DNA from: Nissolia schottii | Lineage: Eukaryota; Streptophyta; Magnoliopsida; Fabales; Fabaceae | Direction of reading: 5' to 3' | NCBI GenBank assembly: GCA_003254905.1 | Contig: QANU01071322.1 | Coordinates: forward strand, 516,356-580,355 | Length of the DNA stretch: 64,000 nt | Part shown: positions 44,490 through 55,193 of the stretch, piece by piece | Layout: every line of letters starts with the position of its first letter | How positions within the stretch are numbered: position 1 is the first letter of the stretch | The notes under the pieces: model-generated | What the model saw: only the letters and a program-made list of their open reading frames with translations | Told to the model about the DNA's origin: nothing | Database searches by the model: none | Translations under genes and position numbers: made by a program

Positions 44490-47400
44490 ATGGGTAACAG
44501 AATCGAAAATTTCTTCCCCTGCTTCGCTGGGTCCGAAGACATCTCCGACAGGTTCGATAGAAGCACTTTTCTAGGAGACTCCATCTTCTATGTCAGACCA
44601 CCATATCCTCTCCGATTCTCTAGCGAGGCGTTTACCAGCAAAGTCACCTTCACAACTTTCCGATCAGTTTCTAGTGCTATCGTAAGTGCAAACTCATCAT
44701 CGATTTCTTCGAATTCCATTGATGATTCCCTTCAACAAAGCGCTATTTTGGACTCCTCTGCTTCATTTAAGAGCTCAGGTTTCTTCATTCCGATGAAGAT
44801 GAATATGGTTCCTCCACAACCACAACACATTCCTCATGGCTTATCCGTAGTGGGTGGCTTCATAAAGGGCTCCTATGACCGCGTGTTGAATAATGGAGGT
44901 GGATCCATCGACAAAAGTCTTGAACCTTTGAAGAACCACAACTTGAAGAATATAGTGTTTCATGGGGAAAATACCATATCAGAAAACAAGTGGGATGTTA
45001 ATGCTAAAGTGAGGTCTGAATTGAAGCTTCATGGCGTTGAAGGTCGTAAGTTCTTGGATGAGGGTGGCGCTGGTAATGGCCTGTTAATGGGGTGTCAGGA
45101 TCTTCACTGGGCTCAAGGGAGAGCTGGTGAGGATCGTTTGCATATTGTGATTTGTGAGAACCATGGATGGGTTTTTGCAGGCATTTATGATGGGTTCCAT
45201 GGCCCTGATGCCACTGATTATCTTCTCAACAATCTCTTTTTTGCTGTGGTTGAGGAACTCAAGGGGAAACTCTGTAGTCACAATTTTGATATGGCCACGT
45301 GTAATTCCTTGGTGGATTCGAAGGAGAAAGTGTTGTTATCAATTAAGGGAAATGGAGTGGATGATGGATGTTGTACTTCAAGTTTTAATAAAGAAAACAA
45401 TCTAGAAAAAAATGACAATTTGGATTGTACTTCTGAGATAGTAGAGGGAATGAATCACAAAAATGGTAATGAAGAGGTTGATAGTGGTGAAATAATGGAC
45501 CTTGAAAAGAGGACAATTGTAGAGTTGGGTCTTGCAAAAGCGAAAATTGGAGCAGATTGGAATCACTCGGATGATGTGTTACGAGCTCTTTCAGAGGCGA
45601 TGAAGAAGACTGAGGATGCATTTCTAAAGACTGTTGATGAGATGATTGGTCATAATCCTGAGTTGGCTATGATGGGTTCTTGTGTTCTGATAATGCTGAT
45701 GAAGGGCGAAGATGTTTACTTGATGAATGTGGGAGATAGTCGTGCCGTGTTGGCTACTCAAGGTGAAAATCCCCTTCAGCTCACCATGGAGCATAACACT
45801 AACGAAAAAGAGGTATATATGTTTCACAAGTACGAAAACAAATATTATAGGAGTGGTGTGAAATGGGGAGGGAAGGGTTAATAAATAGGCAACGTGGCTT
45901 GAATTCACCAACAAGTAAGTGAATTCATGTTGAATTCGCCAACCTTGTTGTGATTTTAGTGAAATTAAGGTTTTTGGGTTACACTGAATTCGCCATTGCT
46001 CTAAGCGAATCTAGGGTGAATTCGCCCTCCTAGTTGGCGAATCCTGCGTGGCATGCCATGGCGTGGCGCGGATTCCACGTCAGCTCCAACAGTGGTAGTT
46101 TGGGAAATAGTTTGAAAATGAGGATAATTTGGTAAATAGTTTAAACAGTAATGACAAAAGAGTAAAAAAACTCTATGATATGATAGATGTATACAATAAT
46201 GTTATGAAAATATAAAATATGAATATAAATATAAATATATATAACTAAATTTTATGTTTATATATCAAATAGTGAATATTTAAAAGAATTTTAATTGAAT
46301 AAGACCATGTATATTTCATCCTAAATAAAACACTTGGTCCTTGAAATGAATAAAATGTAAGATTTTGTTCATAAGTGTTCCTAGGATTAAGGGTGCGTTG
46401 ACGGAGAGACTTTTGAAGCTTCCAATGCAGCAGAATGGATGCATCAGAGTTAAAAATTCTATCTTTTAAATAATTTTTCTTTTTCGCGAATATATAACAA
46501 GTTCTCTTAGGGCGTTTTTTAACAAAACACTTAAAAATAATAGATAGAATGAAAATTTTTATCTTTTAGTTCAAAAAATTAGCCAAACATTAAAAATTCT
46601 AAGCCATATATTTGATGCATATAAGCATATGGGCAAAAGTCAAGTACTTGTCCATCATAGTTCATATGTGACTTAATCTGATAGCTCTTTATGAATCACA
46701 GGAGGTTCATAGAATCATGATGGAGCACCTAGATGACCCTTTTGCAGTGACTAAAGGCCGAGTGAAAGGTAGCTTAAGTGTCACAAGGGCTTTTGGGGTT
46801 GGGTTCCTAAAGCAGGTAATTTGATGGCCTATGTTGAATTGCTTATATTACTGCAAAAGGAGAATGTCATGCTAGTAGACTCTCCATTTTTATTTTATCT
46901 TTACGGTTATATTGAGTTAGATCATTGATTATATTTCGCATAAGTACTCAAAAGGCATGTCAGCTTTGTTAAGACACGGTTATGCCTCATTTAGCACTTA
47001 AATAATTTTTTTTTAATTTTGTTTTTGTTTTTCTTGCGTATGAGAGACTCGAACTAAGTACTCCTAGAGCTCAAACTTTAGACCTTTAGGAGCAGGGACA
47101 TTAATACCAGTTGAGCTAGAGCTTAATGACTTCATTTTAATTTTCACTTTTGTTTTTGTAGGGATCACCGTAGTTCAAATTTTGGAAATGCTGACTAAGA
47201 ATTAGTCTAGTCTTGGTTAAATGTTGGATTCCTTCAATTGATCTATGTTCCTTAGTTATTTGCTAACTTGGTTAATTGTTGGATTCATCCAATTGCTCTG
47301 TGTTCCTTAATAATTTGCTAATCACGGAAAGAACTTCTTGATATATCTATATTTTTGGCAGCCTAAACTAAATGATGCGGTGTTAGAGATTTTCAAAGTA

Positions 47401-47834
47401 AACTACATTGGAGACTCGCCATACATGACTTGTTGCCCTTCACTCTACCACCATAGGCTCACCCCAAATGACAAGTTCCTGATATTGTCTTCTGATGGAC
47501 TTTATCAGTACTTTACCAATGAAGAAGCAGTTGCTAAAGTAGAGTCTTTCATTACCATGTTTCCAGATAGAGATCCTGCACAACTTCTCATTGAAGAAAC
47601 ACTCAGTCGGGCAGCAAAGAAAGCTGGTAAAACAAACAGTACCATTTCTTTTAAACTATATTATTTCAATTTTCAACAAGAAAGGAATTTAGTTTGAACA
47701 TTATTTTTAATGTTGCAGGGATGAGCTTTCAACAATTGCTCGATATCCCACAAGGGGAACGACGTCTTTACCATGATGACATTTCTATTGTCATCATCTC
47801 TTTGGAGGGGAAAATATGGCGTTCAACAGCGTAG
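44490..47834 (+). CDS. Protein phosphatase 2C, POLTERGEIST-like clade
   Basis: Four exons (44490-45812, 46702-46815, 47362-47626, 47719-47834) splice in frame at GAG|GTATAT, CAG|GTAATT and CTG|GTAAAA donors to give 605 residues. The start [12 protein letters not shown] offers an N-myristoylation glycine; an in-frame ATG at 44418 would extend it by 24 residues. The family leader [16 protein letters not shown] and a serine-rich stretch precede the catalytic domain: [10 protein letters not shown] (~213), [15 protein letters not shown] (~231), [20 protein letters not shown] (396-415) with [51 protein letters not shown] and [12 protein letters not shown]. The YDGFxGPDA and [13 protein letters not shown] forms are typical of the POL/PLL clade, which acts at the plasma membrane in stem-cell and leaf signalling. 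An acidic, variable 75-residue insert lies between motifs. The subclade is inferred, not proven. Confidence 0.9.
45813..46701 (+). other. PP2C intron 1 with GAATTCGCC cluster
   Basis: 889 bp, GTATAT to ATGAATCACAG. At 45895-46045 it contains five to six copies of GAATTCGCC/GGCGAAT-type text in both orientations, then GCATGCCATGGCGTGGCGCG. The rest is AT-rich. This may be the end of an unrecognised element. Confidence 0.6.
47010..47140 (-). mobile_element. tRNA-derived SINE in PP2C intron 2
   Basis: On the minus strand an RNA polymerase III box A (TAGCTCAACTGG, 47107-47118) and box B (GTTCGAGTCTC, 47044-47054) are spaced about 52 bp apart, followed by an A-rich tail (AAGAAAAACAAAAACAAAAT). 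This is the layout of plant tRNA-derived SINEs. Target duplications are not clear. Confidence 0.6.
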
Positions 47835-49380
47835 AAGTTATGTTATTTTAACAATCCAAATCAACAACTCACTAATAACCACTCATAAAAATATGGAGTA
47901 TGCCATATTTTTTTCTTTCTCTCTCTTTTTATGGTGGACCTCAAACCATTTATGATTGTGGTGATTAGTGGTTGTCTATTTAAGTTGTTAAAATAATATT
48001 TCTCATAGTGTCAACATATAAATAACATGAGACTAGTTGATTTTTCTTGTTACTTTTATTTTAAATTTTAATCGTGTCAATAATCCGTTTGAGATATACA
48101 ATAAATTGTTAAGAGTGAGAAAAATATTTTAGTAGATTTGCCTTTTTTTAATTACAATTAGTTGTCGCATGGCTCTTAAAAATACTCCATTTAACTATTG
48201 ATGTAATGAGAAAATTTTAGTAAGAGAATTTTAAAGAGAGAAAATTTTACAGAGATAAAATTTATAGAAAAAAAAAGAGAGCTGATGAATTTTAGAGAAT
48301 GAGAGAAAGAGAGATAGTTTTAGTGTAATAAAGAAATTTGCCAGAATTTTTGACAGAGTTTAAGTGCTAACTCTCTCTGTAATAGTGTTTTGGTAATTTT
48401 GTCGTTAAATATATCTGTCAATACTTATTAAATAACAATATAAAAAATAGTGAATAAAATTCAATTTAAAAGTAAAAATATAAATATTTTAGGGTATTAT
48501 TGATATATTTATCCTTCAGTAATATCCTTAATGGCCTAAAATAATATATTTAGAATATATATCGGTAATTATCGAATAAAATCAATTTTATTTATGTATT
48601 TATTCAATTTACTCATTTACATAAGAAATAAATATCAATTATAAATAAGAAATAAATATATTTTTATATTAATATAAAATAAGAAGTAATCAATTGTTTT
48701 TATAAATAAATATCAACTATAGTCAATTACATATAATATATATATATATATAGATGTTTAATTACTACAATACAGAACATGTCAATATCAATAACATAGG
48801 AACTTAGATGTTTCAATTTTTTTTTAACAACTTAAATTATAAATATTATTACGTATCGAAATGTATTCAATACTCATAAAGATTAATATAATTAGTTTAA
48901 ATTCAATACATTTTTCTTTTGCATAGAAATAACTTTATCCTTCTTTTTCTTTTTTTACGTGAACTATATCATTCTTTTTTCATAATATAAAAGAACATAA
49001 ATTATTTTTGGATATATATGTATAATGAAATTTGAAACAACATAATAGAAAAGTAAACAAAAATGTTAAGAGATGATTATCAATTTAACTAGCATTTTCA
49101 TTATAATTTAAGAGTGAATAATTGAAATTTGAGAAATTAAAAAAATGAAGAAAGAAATTAAAGTAAAATGATGTATAAAGATACAAAATTTTAAAAAATG
49201 AATAAAGAAATTATCGTGAAAATATATTCAAGTGCCTAAATGTCCATGTCACAACATCTGTTTATGAGATTAATTTTATGATTTGAGATAAATAATAGTC
49301 TTCACTCTTACTTAGATTAAAAAAAAATGACTCTCTCTATCTAAATATATATATAATAATAATTGTAGCATTATGATACA
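47835..49380. other. AT-rich intergenic DNA downstream of PP2C
   Basis: No supported frame. It contains long A/T stretches and short ATATAT runs (about 48738-48752). No element ends were found. Confidence 0.5.
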
Positions 49381-49387
49381 ACAACAT

Positions 49388-49510
49388 GTGATGACCTAGT
49401 GGTCGGAATGCTACTACTTGATGTCTTGAGTTTAAATTTTGTGAACCTCAACTTGCAATTTTTGCAGTGTTGTTATAAAAGAAAATTAATTGATAAATCC
49501 TTAAAAGTAA
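49388..49510 (+). mobile_element. Possible SINE remnant
   Basis: GATGACCTAGTGGTCGGAAT resembles a tRNA-like box A region, and TCTTGAGTTTAAATTTTGTG a decayed box B, ending in TATAAAAGAAAATTAA. The similarity is weak. Confidence 0.3.
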
Positions 49511-50069
49511 GGTGAGGTGAGGCATCTAGGGGTAGGTCATCAACAAGGACCAACAATTTTGAAAATAATGATTTTGTTTTAATTTTAACGAGGTTGTATA
49601 TGTGTTTTTTACAAGAGGTCGTATCATGTTATTATGTAGCGCTAAAGACAACCCATTTAATTAAATATAATACAAAATAATAGATATAATAGATTTATAA
49701 CAACAAACTACACTGATAGAATTTAGGCAAATTCCTTCTTATCCTCGGTTTGATACTTTCCTTGGTTTTCTCGTTTTCCCTTTTTTTTCTAATGAAATAT
49801 CAAAGACTCATAAGCAAGCTGCCACTGACACAAAAGAGCTACCAGTTCAAATAAACTTCTAAGTTTGTTATGAGAAAGGACCAGTTCTATTTTGGTGATC
49901 CTCTCAATATTGGCTCTTACTTTTTCAATGGTATATCTACATTGCAGGGGAAATATTCCCTTCCTCTTACAATTTTCATGCCATAACAAGATTATGAAGT
50001 CATTGCCTACTCTATTTTATTCTTCACTCTGATTTTTTTTTTCTTCTTTCTCTAGTGATTACAAAAAAA

Positions 50070-50337
50070 GGGTTAATACCCAACTTTGTCCCTAAACTTG
50101 ATACGTATACCCAACCTAGCCCCTGGACTACAAAAATGGACTTAATAGTTCTTAAACTTGACAATCGTTAAACTCGTTAGTCCCCATATCCCTTGACAAA
50201 AAAAAAGGACTCATTAATTCTTTCAACTAACGAGTCTGATGATTGTTAGGTTTTAAGACTAATGAGTCATTTTCTTTTGTATAGGGACTAAGTTGGACAC
50301 GCGTGCAAAGTCAAGGGATGAAGTTGGGCATTAATCC
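50070..50337. mobile_element. MITE with 27-bp terminal inverted repeats
   Basis: The left end GGGTTAATACCCAACTTTGT, then CCCTAAACTTGA, faces a right end that reads TCAAGGGATGAAGTTGGGCA then TTAATCC. Inner segments also mirror each other (GGACTCATTAATTC versus GACTAATGAGTC). AAAAG-like flanks may be the target duplication. About 268 bp, no frame. The superfamily is not assigned. Confidence 0.65.
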
Positions 50338-51234
50338 AAAAGAATAATGTAGTTGACAAATGTTCCTCATTGTTTGGGCTCAATTTCTGTCACGTCCTAG
50401 TTATTCCAACTTGAGTGTCTAACTTAGTCTTGTCTTTTCTTTAACAATCTGCCATCAAGATTTTCCAACTTGAGTGTCTAACTTAGTCTAGTCCAGTCTT
50501 CATCTTTCTTGACTCTTCTTGATTCCAAAGGTTTTCCAATCTTCATGGCTTCCCCTAATAGTCACTTAGCACCTCCAAAATACCAAAAACTCCCTATTTC
50601 TACCTTAATATGCCTAAATGTTAGTTTATACAACCTAAGCTAAATTTTACATGAATGCATGCAAATGCACTTAGTATGCAACTAAAATACCTAAAAACTA
50701 CATGAATTACATGAATTGTAGAGTTATCAAATTCCCTTTTCCCTATTGTTCTCCTTAAATCCCTTATAGCTACTTGTGTATTATGCTTGACATTTTATTT
50801 GTGCTCTCTCTAATAATTTTAGTGGATGACTTGGGTCATTATTTTCATGACTCTGGATTTTTATTTACGTGTAGAATTCTCAGTTTATGGGTGTTTGTGA
50901 GATTAAGAAAAATTAGCTTTATTGCATGTGCCTTACTTGCTTTAGAAAAAGGAAACAATTTTATTTTTGTCTTCATGGTATGGATATAGTTGAGTAAGTT
51001 TTGAAAATGGCCGATGGTTTCAATTTTATCTTAAGATTTATGCTCTTAACTGAGCACATGATACAAGAAAGATCGTTTGAAAAGTTTTCTTTTCAAGAGT
51101 GGGATAAATGTTTTCTCTAAAGGATTTTTTTTTTCTATTGCCATGTTATTGATTAAGCTGCCAAATGTTTATACTTGAGTATGGAGTTGAAGGGTATATC
51201 ACTTGCTTATGCATGAAATTTATGAAACTAGTAT
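50338..51234. other. Intergenic, no gene seen
   Basis: It contains a short direct duplication (CAACTTGAGTGTCTAACTTA at about 50409 and 50466) but no supported frame. Confidence 0.5.
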
Positions 51235-51289
51235 TATAACATCCTAACTAGTTAATTACACTTAAGTCACAATTAATACTCACTCAGAA
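51235..51289 (-). mobile_element. Family E LTR terminus, 55-bp remnant
   Basis: TATAACATCCTAACTAGTTA, then CACTTAAGTCACAA and ACTCACT, matches the first 55 bp of E1/E2 (TGTAACACCCTAGCTAATTG). It is in the opposite orientation to E5, although both border the same pol fragment. Confidence 0.6.
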
Positions 51290-52303
51290 TTGACGATCTG
51301 TTGGATCAATTGAAAGGTTCCAGAATCTTCTCAAGGATAGACCTACGGTTTGGTTACCACTAGATTTGCGTACGGGAGCAAGATATTTCTAAGACCGCGT
51401 TCATATCCCATTACGGCAACTACGATTTCACAGTGATGTCGTTCGGGCTGACAAATGCTCACACGATCTTTATGGATTACACGAATAAAATCTTCCGAGT
51501 GTACCTAGATGATTGTGTCATTGTCTTTATTGACGATATTTGGGTGTACTCGAAGAACGAAGAGGAGCACGCCAAACACCTGAAGATAGTCTTGGAAATT
51601 TTGAGAGACAAAAATTTATATGCTAAACTCTCCAAGTATGAGTTTTGGGCCATAGAAGTGCAATTCTTAGGCCATGTTGTGTCGGGAAAGGGAGTGGCAG
51701 TGGATCCCAGCAAAATCTAGGCAGTCAGAGCATGGGAGAGACCCACCTTAGTTAATGAAATACTGAGCTTTTTGGACTTTGCTGGCTATTACCAGAGGTT
51801 TATCAATGGATTTTCACAAATCGCCTTGCCACTGACCAAGCTGACCAGGAAGGAGAGAAGATGGACTGGCCGCCAGGGTGCGAGATGAGTTTCTGTGAGC
51901 TGAAAGAGAAGCTGACCACTGCTTCCGTACTGGTATTGCCCGACCCACAGGCACCTTTTGAGGTATACTGCGATGCTTTAGGTGCCGGACTTGGATGTGT
52001 GCTAATACAGCGATGCCAGGTGATAGCTTATGCCCCTAGACAATTGAAGCCGCATGAAGCAAACTATCCTACGCATGACTTGGAGTTGGTTGCGGTAGTC
52101 TTTGCACTAAAGATCTGGAGGCATTACTTGTATGGTGTTCAGTTCGAGGTATTTTCAGATCACAAAAGTCTGAAATACCTGTTTGACTAGAAGGAACTTA
52201 ACATGCGTCAAAGGAGGTGGACCGAATTTCTCAAAGATTACGACTTTAGCCTCAACTACCATCCTGGGAAAGCCAACGTAGTAGCTGATGCATTAAGCTT
52301 GTG
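51290..52303 (+). pseudogene. Chromovirus pol fragment (RT to RNase H)
   Basis: RT motifs: [40 protein letters not shown], the catalytic box [20 protein letters not shown] and [20 protein letters not shown]. Then [17 protein letters not shown] and the RNase H part ([67 protein letters not shown]). Stops at 51366, 51718 and 52190 plus frame changes disable it. Integrase is missing; the fragment joins directly to LTR E5. The family differs from the element at 29438 (Del/Tekay-like wording). Confidence 0.9.
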
Positions 52304-52848
52304 AGAAGTTGAGCACGAGATGTTTATGAAATTTTTTGCATAATTAATGTATATTCGAGACGATTATTTAGGGCGGGAAATTTCTTATAAAATGTATTTC
52401 TTCAAAAAACTAGTCAAAATAATGGTTCGCAATCTTACAAAAATTTTGTACGGTTCGGGCCGCTTTTTGGTCCAATCCAGAATTTCGTCAGGTCCCAAAG
52501 GTATCTGTAAAGTATACTCTTACGGGAGAAAAATTGCGGATACTGGAACGGGACATAAAATCCAGACCAGGAAAATTAGCAGATCGCGACTATGTGTTCG
52601 AAATATTTTTAGGATATCCGTACACGAGTGATTAACGACCAAACGCGTTCAAACATGATCAGAATTGAAATCAAGACCTTAGCTAAGGCCAGTTCCCACG
52701 TGCAGAAAATGAAGGAAAGTTGGGTCAATGGTCAATTGGCCAAATCCAATTACTGTGCATGGTAATTATCCATGATTAATTCTTTTATTTTATTTAATTA
52801 ATTAATTATGCAAATGGCTACAGTGGCCGACCTTGGGCCCCTATAAAT

Positions 52849-52858
52849 TGCCCCCCAC
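52849..52858 (+). promoter_or_regulatory. LTR TATA box (E5)
   Basis: CCTATAAATT, with TATA about 150 bp ahead of the GTGGGTAA donor-like site. It is in plus orientation and therefore points toward SQD2. Confidence 0.6.
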
Positions 52859-53248
52859 GGTCAGCTTCCATTTGCATCAAATTTCCGATTCCGTTCATGC
52901 ACACTGCTGTTACGCTACCAGACTTAGGAAAATTCATAGGAACACACCCACGTTCATAGGAAATTCTCCACATCAACCTTACCAACTCCGAATACGCTTA
53001 GGAAGTGGGTAATCTTATATCCACTGTCTATGTGATTTTCTATGATGTGTTATAAGTGTTTATGTGAAAATATAACGTAGTAAATTTTATGTAGAAAATA
53101 TGCCGAGGATGATATATGAATGCTTTTGTGTAATTTTAAAGTTAGAAAAATATAATTGTGTGTATTGGAGTTGTGTGGGAAGTTTCAGTAACAAAGGAAA
53201 CTCTGAGAAAATTTTATGAAACTGACACTGCAGACTGAACCTGGCTCC

Positions 53249-53425
53249 AGGGCGCTGAGCGGTCCACTGGGCGGCCGGCCGAGCTGCTTGCTGAACGGCC
53301 TTGCTTTGGGCGGAATAGCCTGACTTAAAAGCCCCTGAAAGCTGGCGCCAAGATAGCTAAGTGACCTAAGACTTCCTCATGGGCGTTGAGCGAACTAGCT
53401 AGGGCATTAAGCGGCCTAAAGAATC
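53249..53425. repeat. GCTGAGCGG motif array (E5)
   Basis: Five degenerate copies: GGGCGCTGAGCGGTCC, ACTGGGCGGCC, CTTGCTGAACGGCC, GGGCGTTGAGCGAAC, GGGCATTAAGCGGCC. The motif is the inverse of that in E4, consistent with the opposite orientation of the LTR. Confidence 0.7.
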
Positions 53426-53789
53426 CTAAGTTACTAAGTTATCCTTAAACTGAGACGTTTCATGAACCTGCGCACTCCAACCAAGCACTGAATCCCTGAA
53501 CTATACATATAATGATATAATTGATTATGTGACTAGCTGGTGCCCTTATAAGAGCATGCATCATGAGGATTCGGTCGTCATTAAGGCTTAGGATGACCGT
53601 AGATAACTAGATGTTATCACCTAACGTCTTGAAAGATCGTAACTGAATCTTAGGGAAAAAGTGATATCTTACGAGGCTCCGACCCCGGAAGGTCCGGTGT
53701 GCCTTAAAATACATAGTTATAGGATTAGGATTATCCCCTCTCTTGGCACGTCCAACAGACAAGCCCCTCACCAGTCCAGCAAGATGGAC

Positions 53790-54050
53790 TGGTTATGAAC
53801 GCAGGCACAGGCCTGACCACGATAAACACAAGCATAGGTCTGATTTTATAAACACAGGCATAGGCCTGACCATGAAGGCATAGGCCTGACCACGTTAAAT
53901 ATAGGCATAGGCCTGACTTAATAATGGGCCCATAGAAAAACATGAACAAAGTTATGCAAGGTCGAGTCACAAGGCTGACCCACGAGTATATGCCTGGTTG
54001 AGTCACAAGGCCGACCCACGAGTCCACGTCTGGTCGAGTCACAGGGTTGA
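53790..54050. repeat. Tandem repeats in LTR E5
   Basis: Four or five copies of GGCATAGGCCTGACCA (about 25 bp apart), then three copies of GGTCGAGTCACAAGGCTGAC (about 40 bp apart). Confidence 0.75.
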
Positions 54051-54684
54051 CCCCTCGCCATCCCCCCAGTTGGGTGGTTGTGCCTATCGTTGCTCGATGT
54101 TTTCCTCCTATGAGCTTTACGTGGCTAGCTACCACACTGGTCAGAGCACTGTCGGGTCGTCAACGATAGGGAATGCAAGTAGGTTGTAGCCGTCGGCCAC
54201 AGCTACATAGGTGGAAGGACTATGTACCAAGAAGGACGAAGCCCCAGGGCGCGTAAGGGACCCCCAGATCCCCTCATGCATAAGTTATGAGATGTATGTA
54301 TGTACATATGTAAGTATGTATGGAAGTATGTAAGTATGTCTATACACGTACGCGTAGGGCCTTTTCAAATGAAACAACATCACAAGACCGTCCCACCAAG
54401 TACAGGTTACGTGGATGTGTGATCCTAGGACACGATACCTGGACGGTTAGACTAACAAGCATGAGAACCTATAATTAGGAAAGTAAGATTAGAATCCTCA
54501 GCCACCTAGTAACGTAGATAAAGCTGCTCAGGACTAGAATGGCTAACAATAATCAGTAGGGACTTTAGTATACATGTAACATAGAGATCCCCTGAGCGGC
54601 CTGGAGCATAACCGAAGAAAATGCGATGCCCCCAATGTTCAAAGTTTACCACTGAGAATGTGTCGTTCTCACCCCCACTCGTTT

Positions 54685-54738
54685 ATAACTCCAGGAGCTT
54701 ACAACGAGGACTCTATCGAGCCTCACGAGGAGCTGTGA
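54685..54738 (+). pseudogene. Relic of the small acidic LTR ORF (E5)
   Basis: TTTATAACTCCAGGAGC aligns with TTTATGGTTCCAGG. The frame then reads AYNEDSIEPHEEL before TGA, acidic like its sisters, but the start codon is ATA. Confidence 0.4.
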
Positions 54739-55193
54739 AAGGTGGTGACGTGAATGGACACCCCAAGAGAGCGGGTCAAACAAGAGTTTGCAAGGGCTAA
54801 GTGAGATATGTACTAGTTAGCCCTTATGTTATATAGACAAATATTGTATTATGACAAACTTGATGCTTGTATATTTCCTATTGTAATACCTATGTAAACC
54901 CTTTGTAAATATGTGTGATGGACTGCATGCTTGCCTATCTATATGTTGCTTAATGCTAGATTGATGATTGTTAAGCCTAAAGGCTCTATTGCTTGTATTA
55001 AATGTTCTATCCAACGCGCAGCTCATATCTTATGAAATAAACTATGAAGAGAAAAAATTTAAAATTGGTCTATATTTTCATGAGTAAGTATCTTGAACGA
55101 TATTAACGGACTATAAGTATTCTCACCAAGTAATAAACAACTTAATGAGTATTGCATACAGCTTAAGCGTAAACAGTTACTTAGGGTATTTCA

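Larger units (their letters stand above)
52330..55193 (+). mobile_element. Family E long LTR, 3' LTR copy E5
   Basis: It lies directly after the pol fragment and in the same orientation, so it ties family E to a chromovirus. About 60 bp of the U3 start is missing (compare ATAATTAATGTATATTCGAG with 23577 onward). It has a TATA box (CCCCTATAAATTGCCC, 52849-52858), GTGGGTAA (53005-53012), a GCTGAGCGG array (53249-53425), tandem repeats (53790-54050), the hairpin (54649-54691) and a start-context relative with ATA in place of ATG (54685). The end GGGTATTTCA at 55193 is a decayed GGGTGTTACA. Confidence 0.78.

Noticed and set aside
53731..54135. Minus-strand frame of 134 residues at 53731-54135
   Set aside because: Translation of the GGCATAGGCCTGACCA and GGTCGAGTCACAAGG tandem repeats; no other support.
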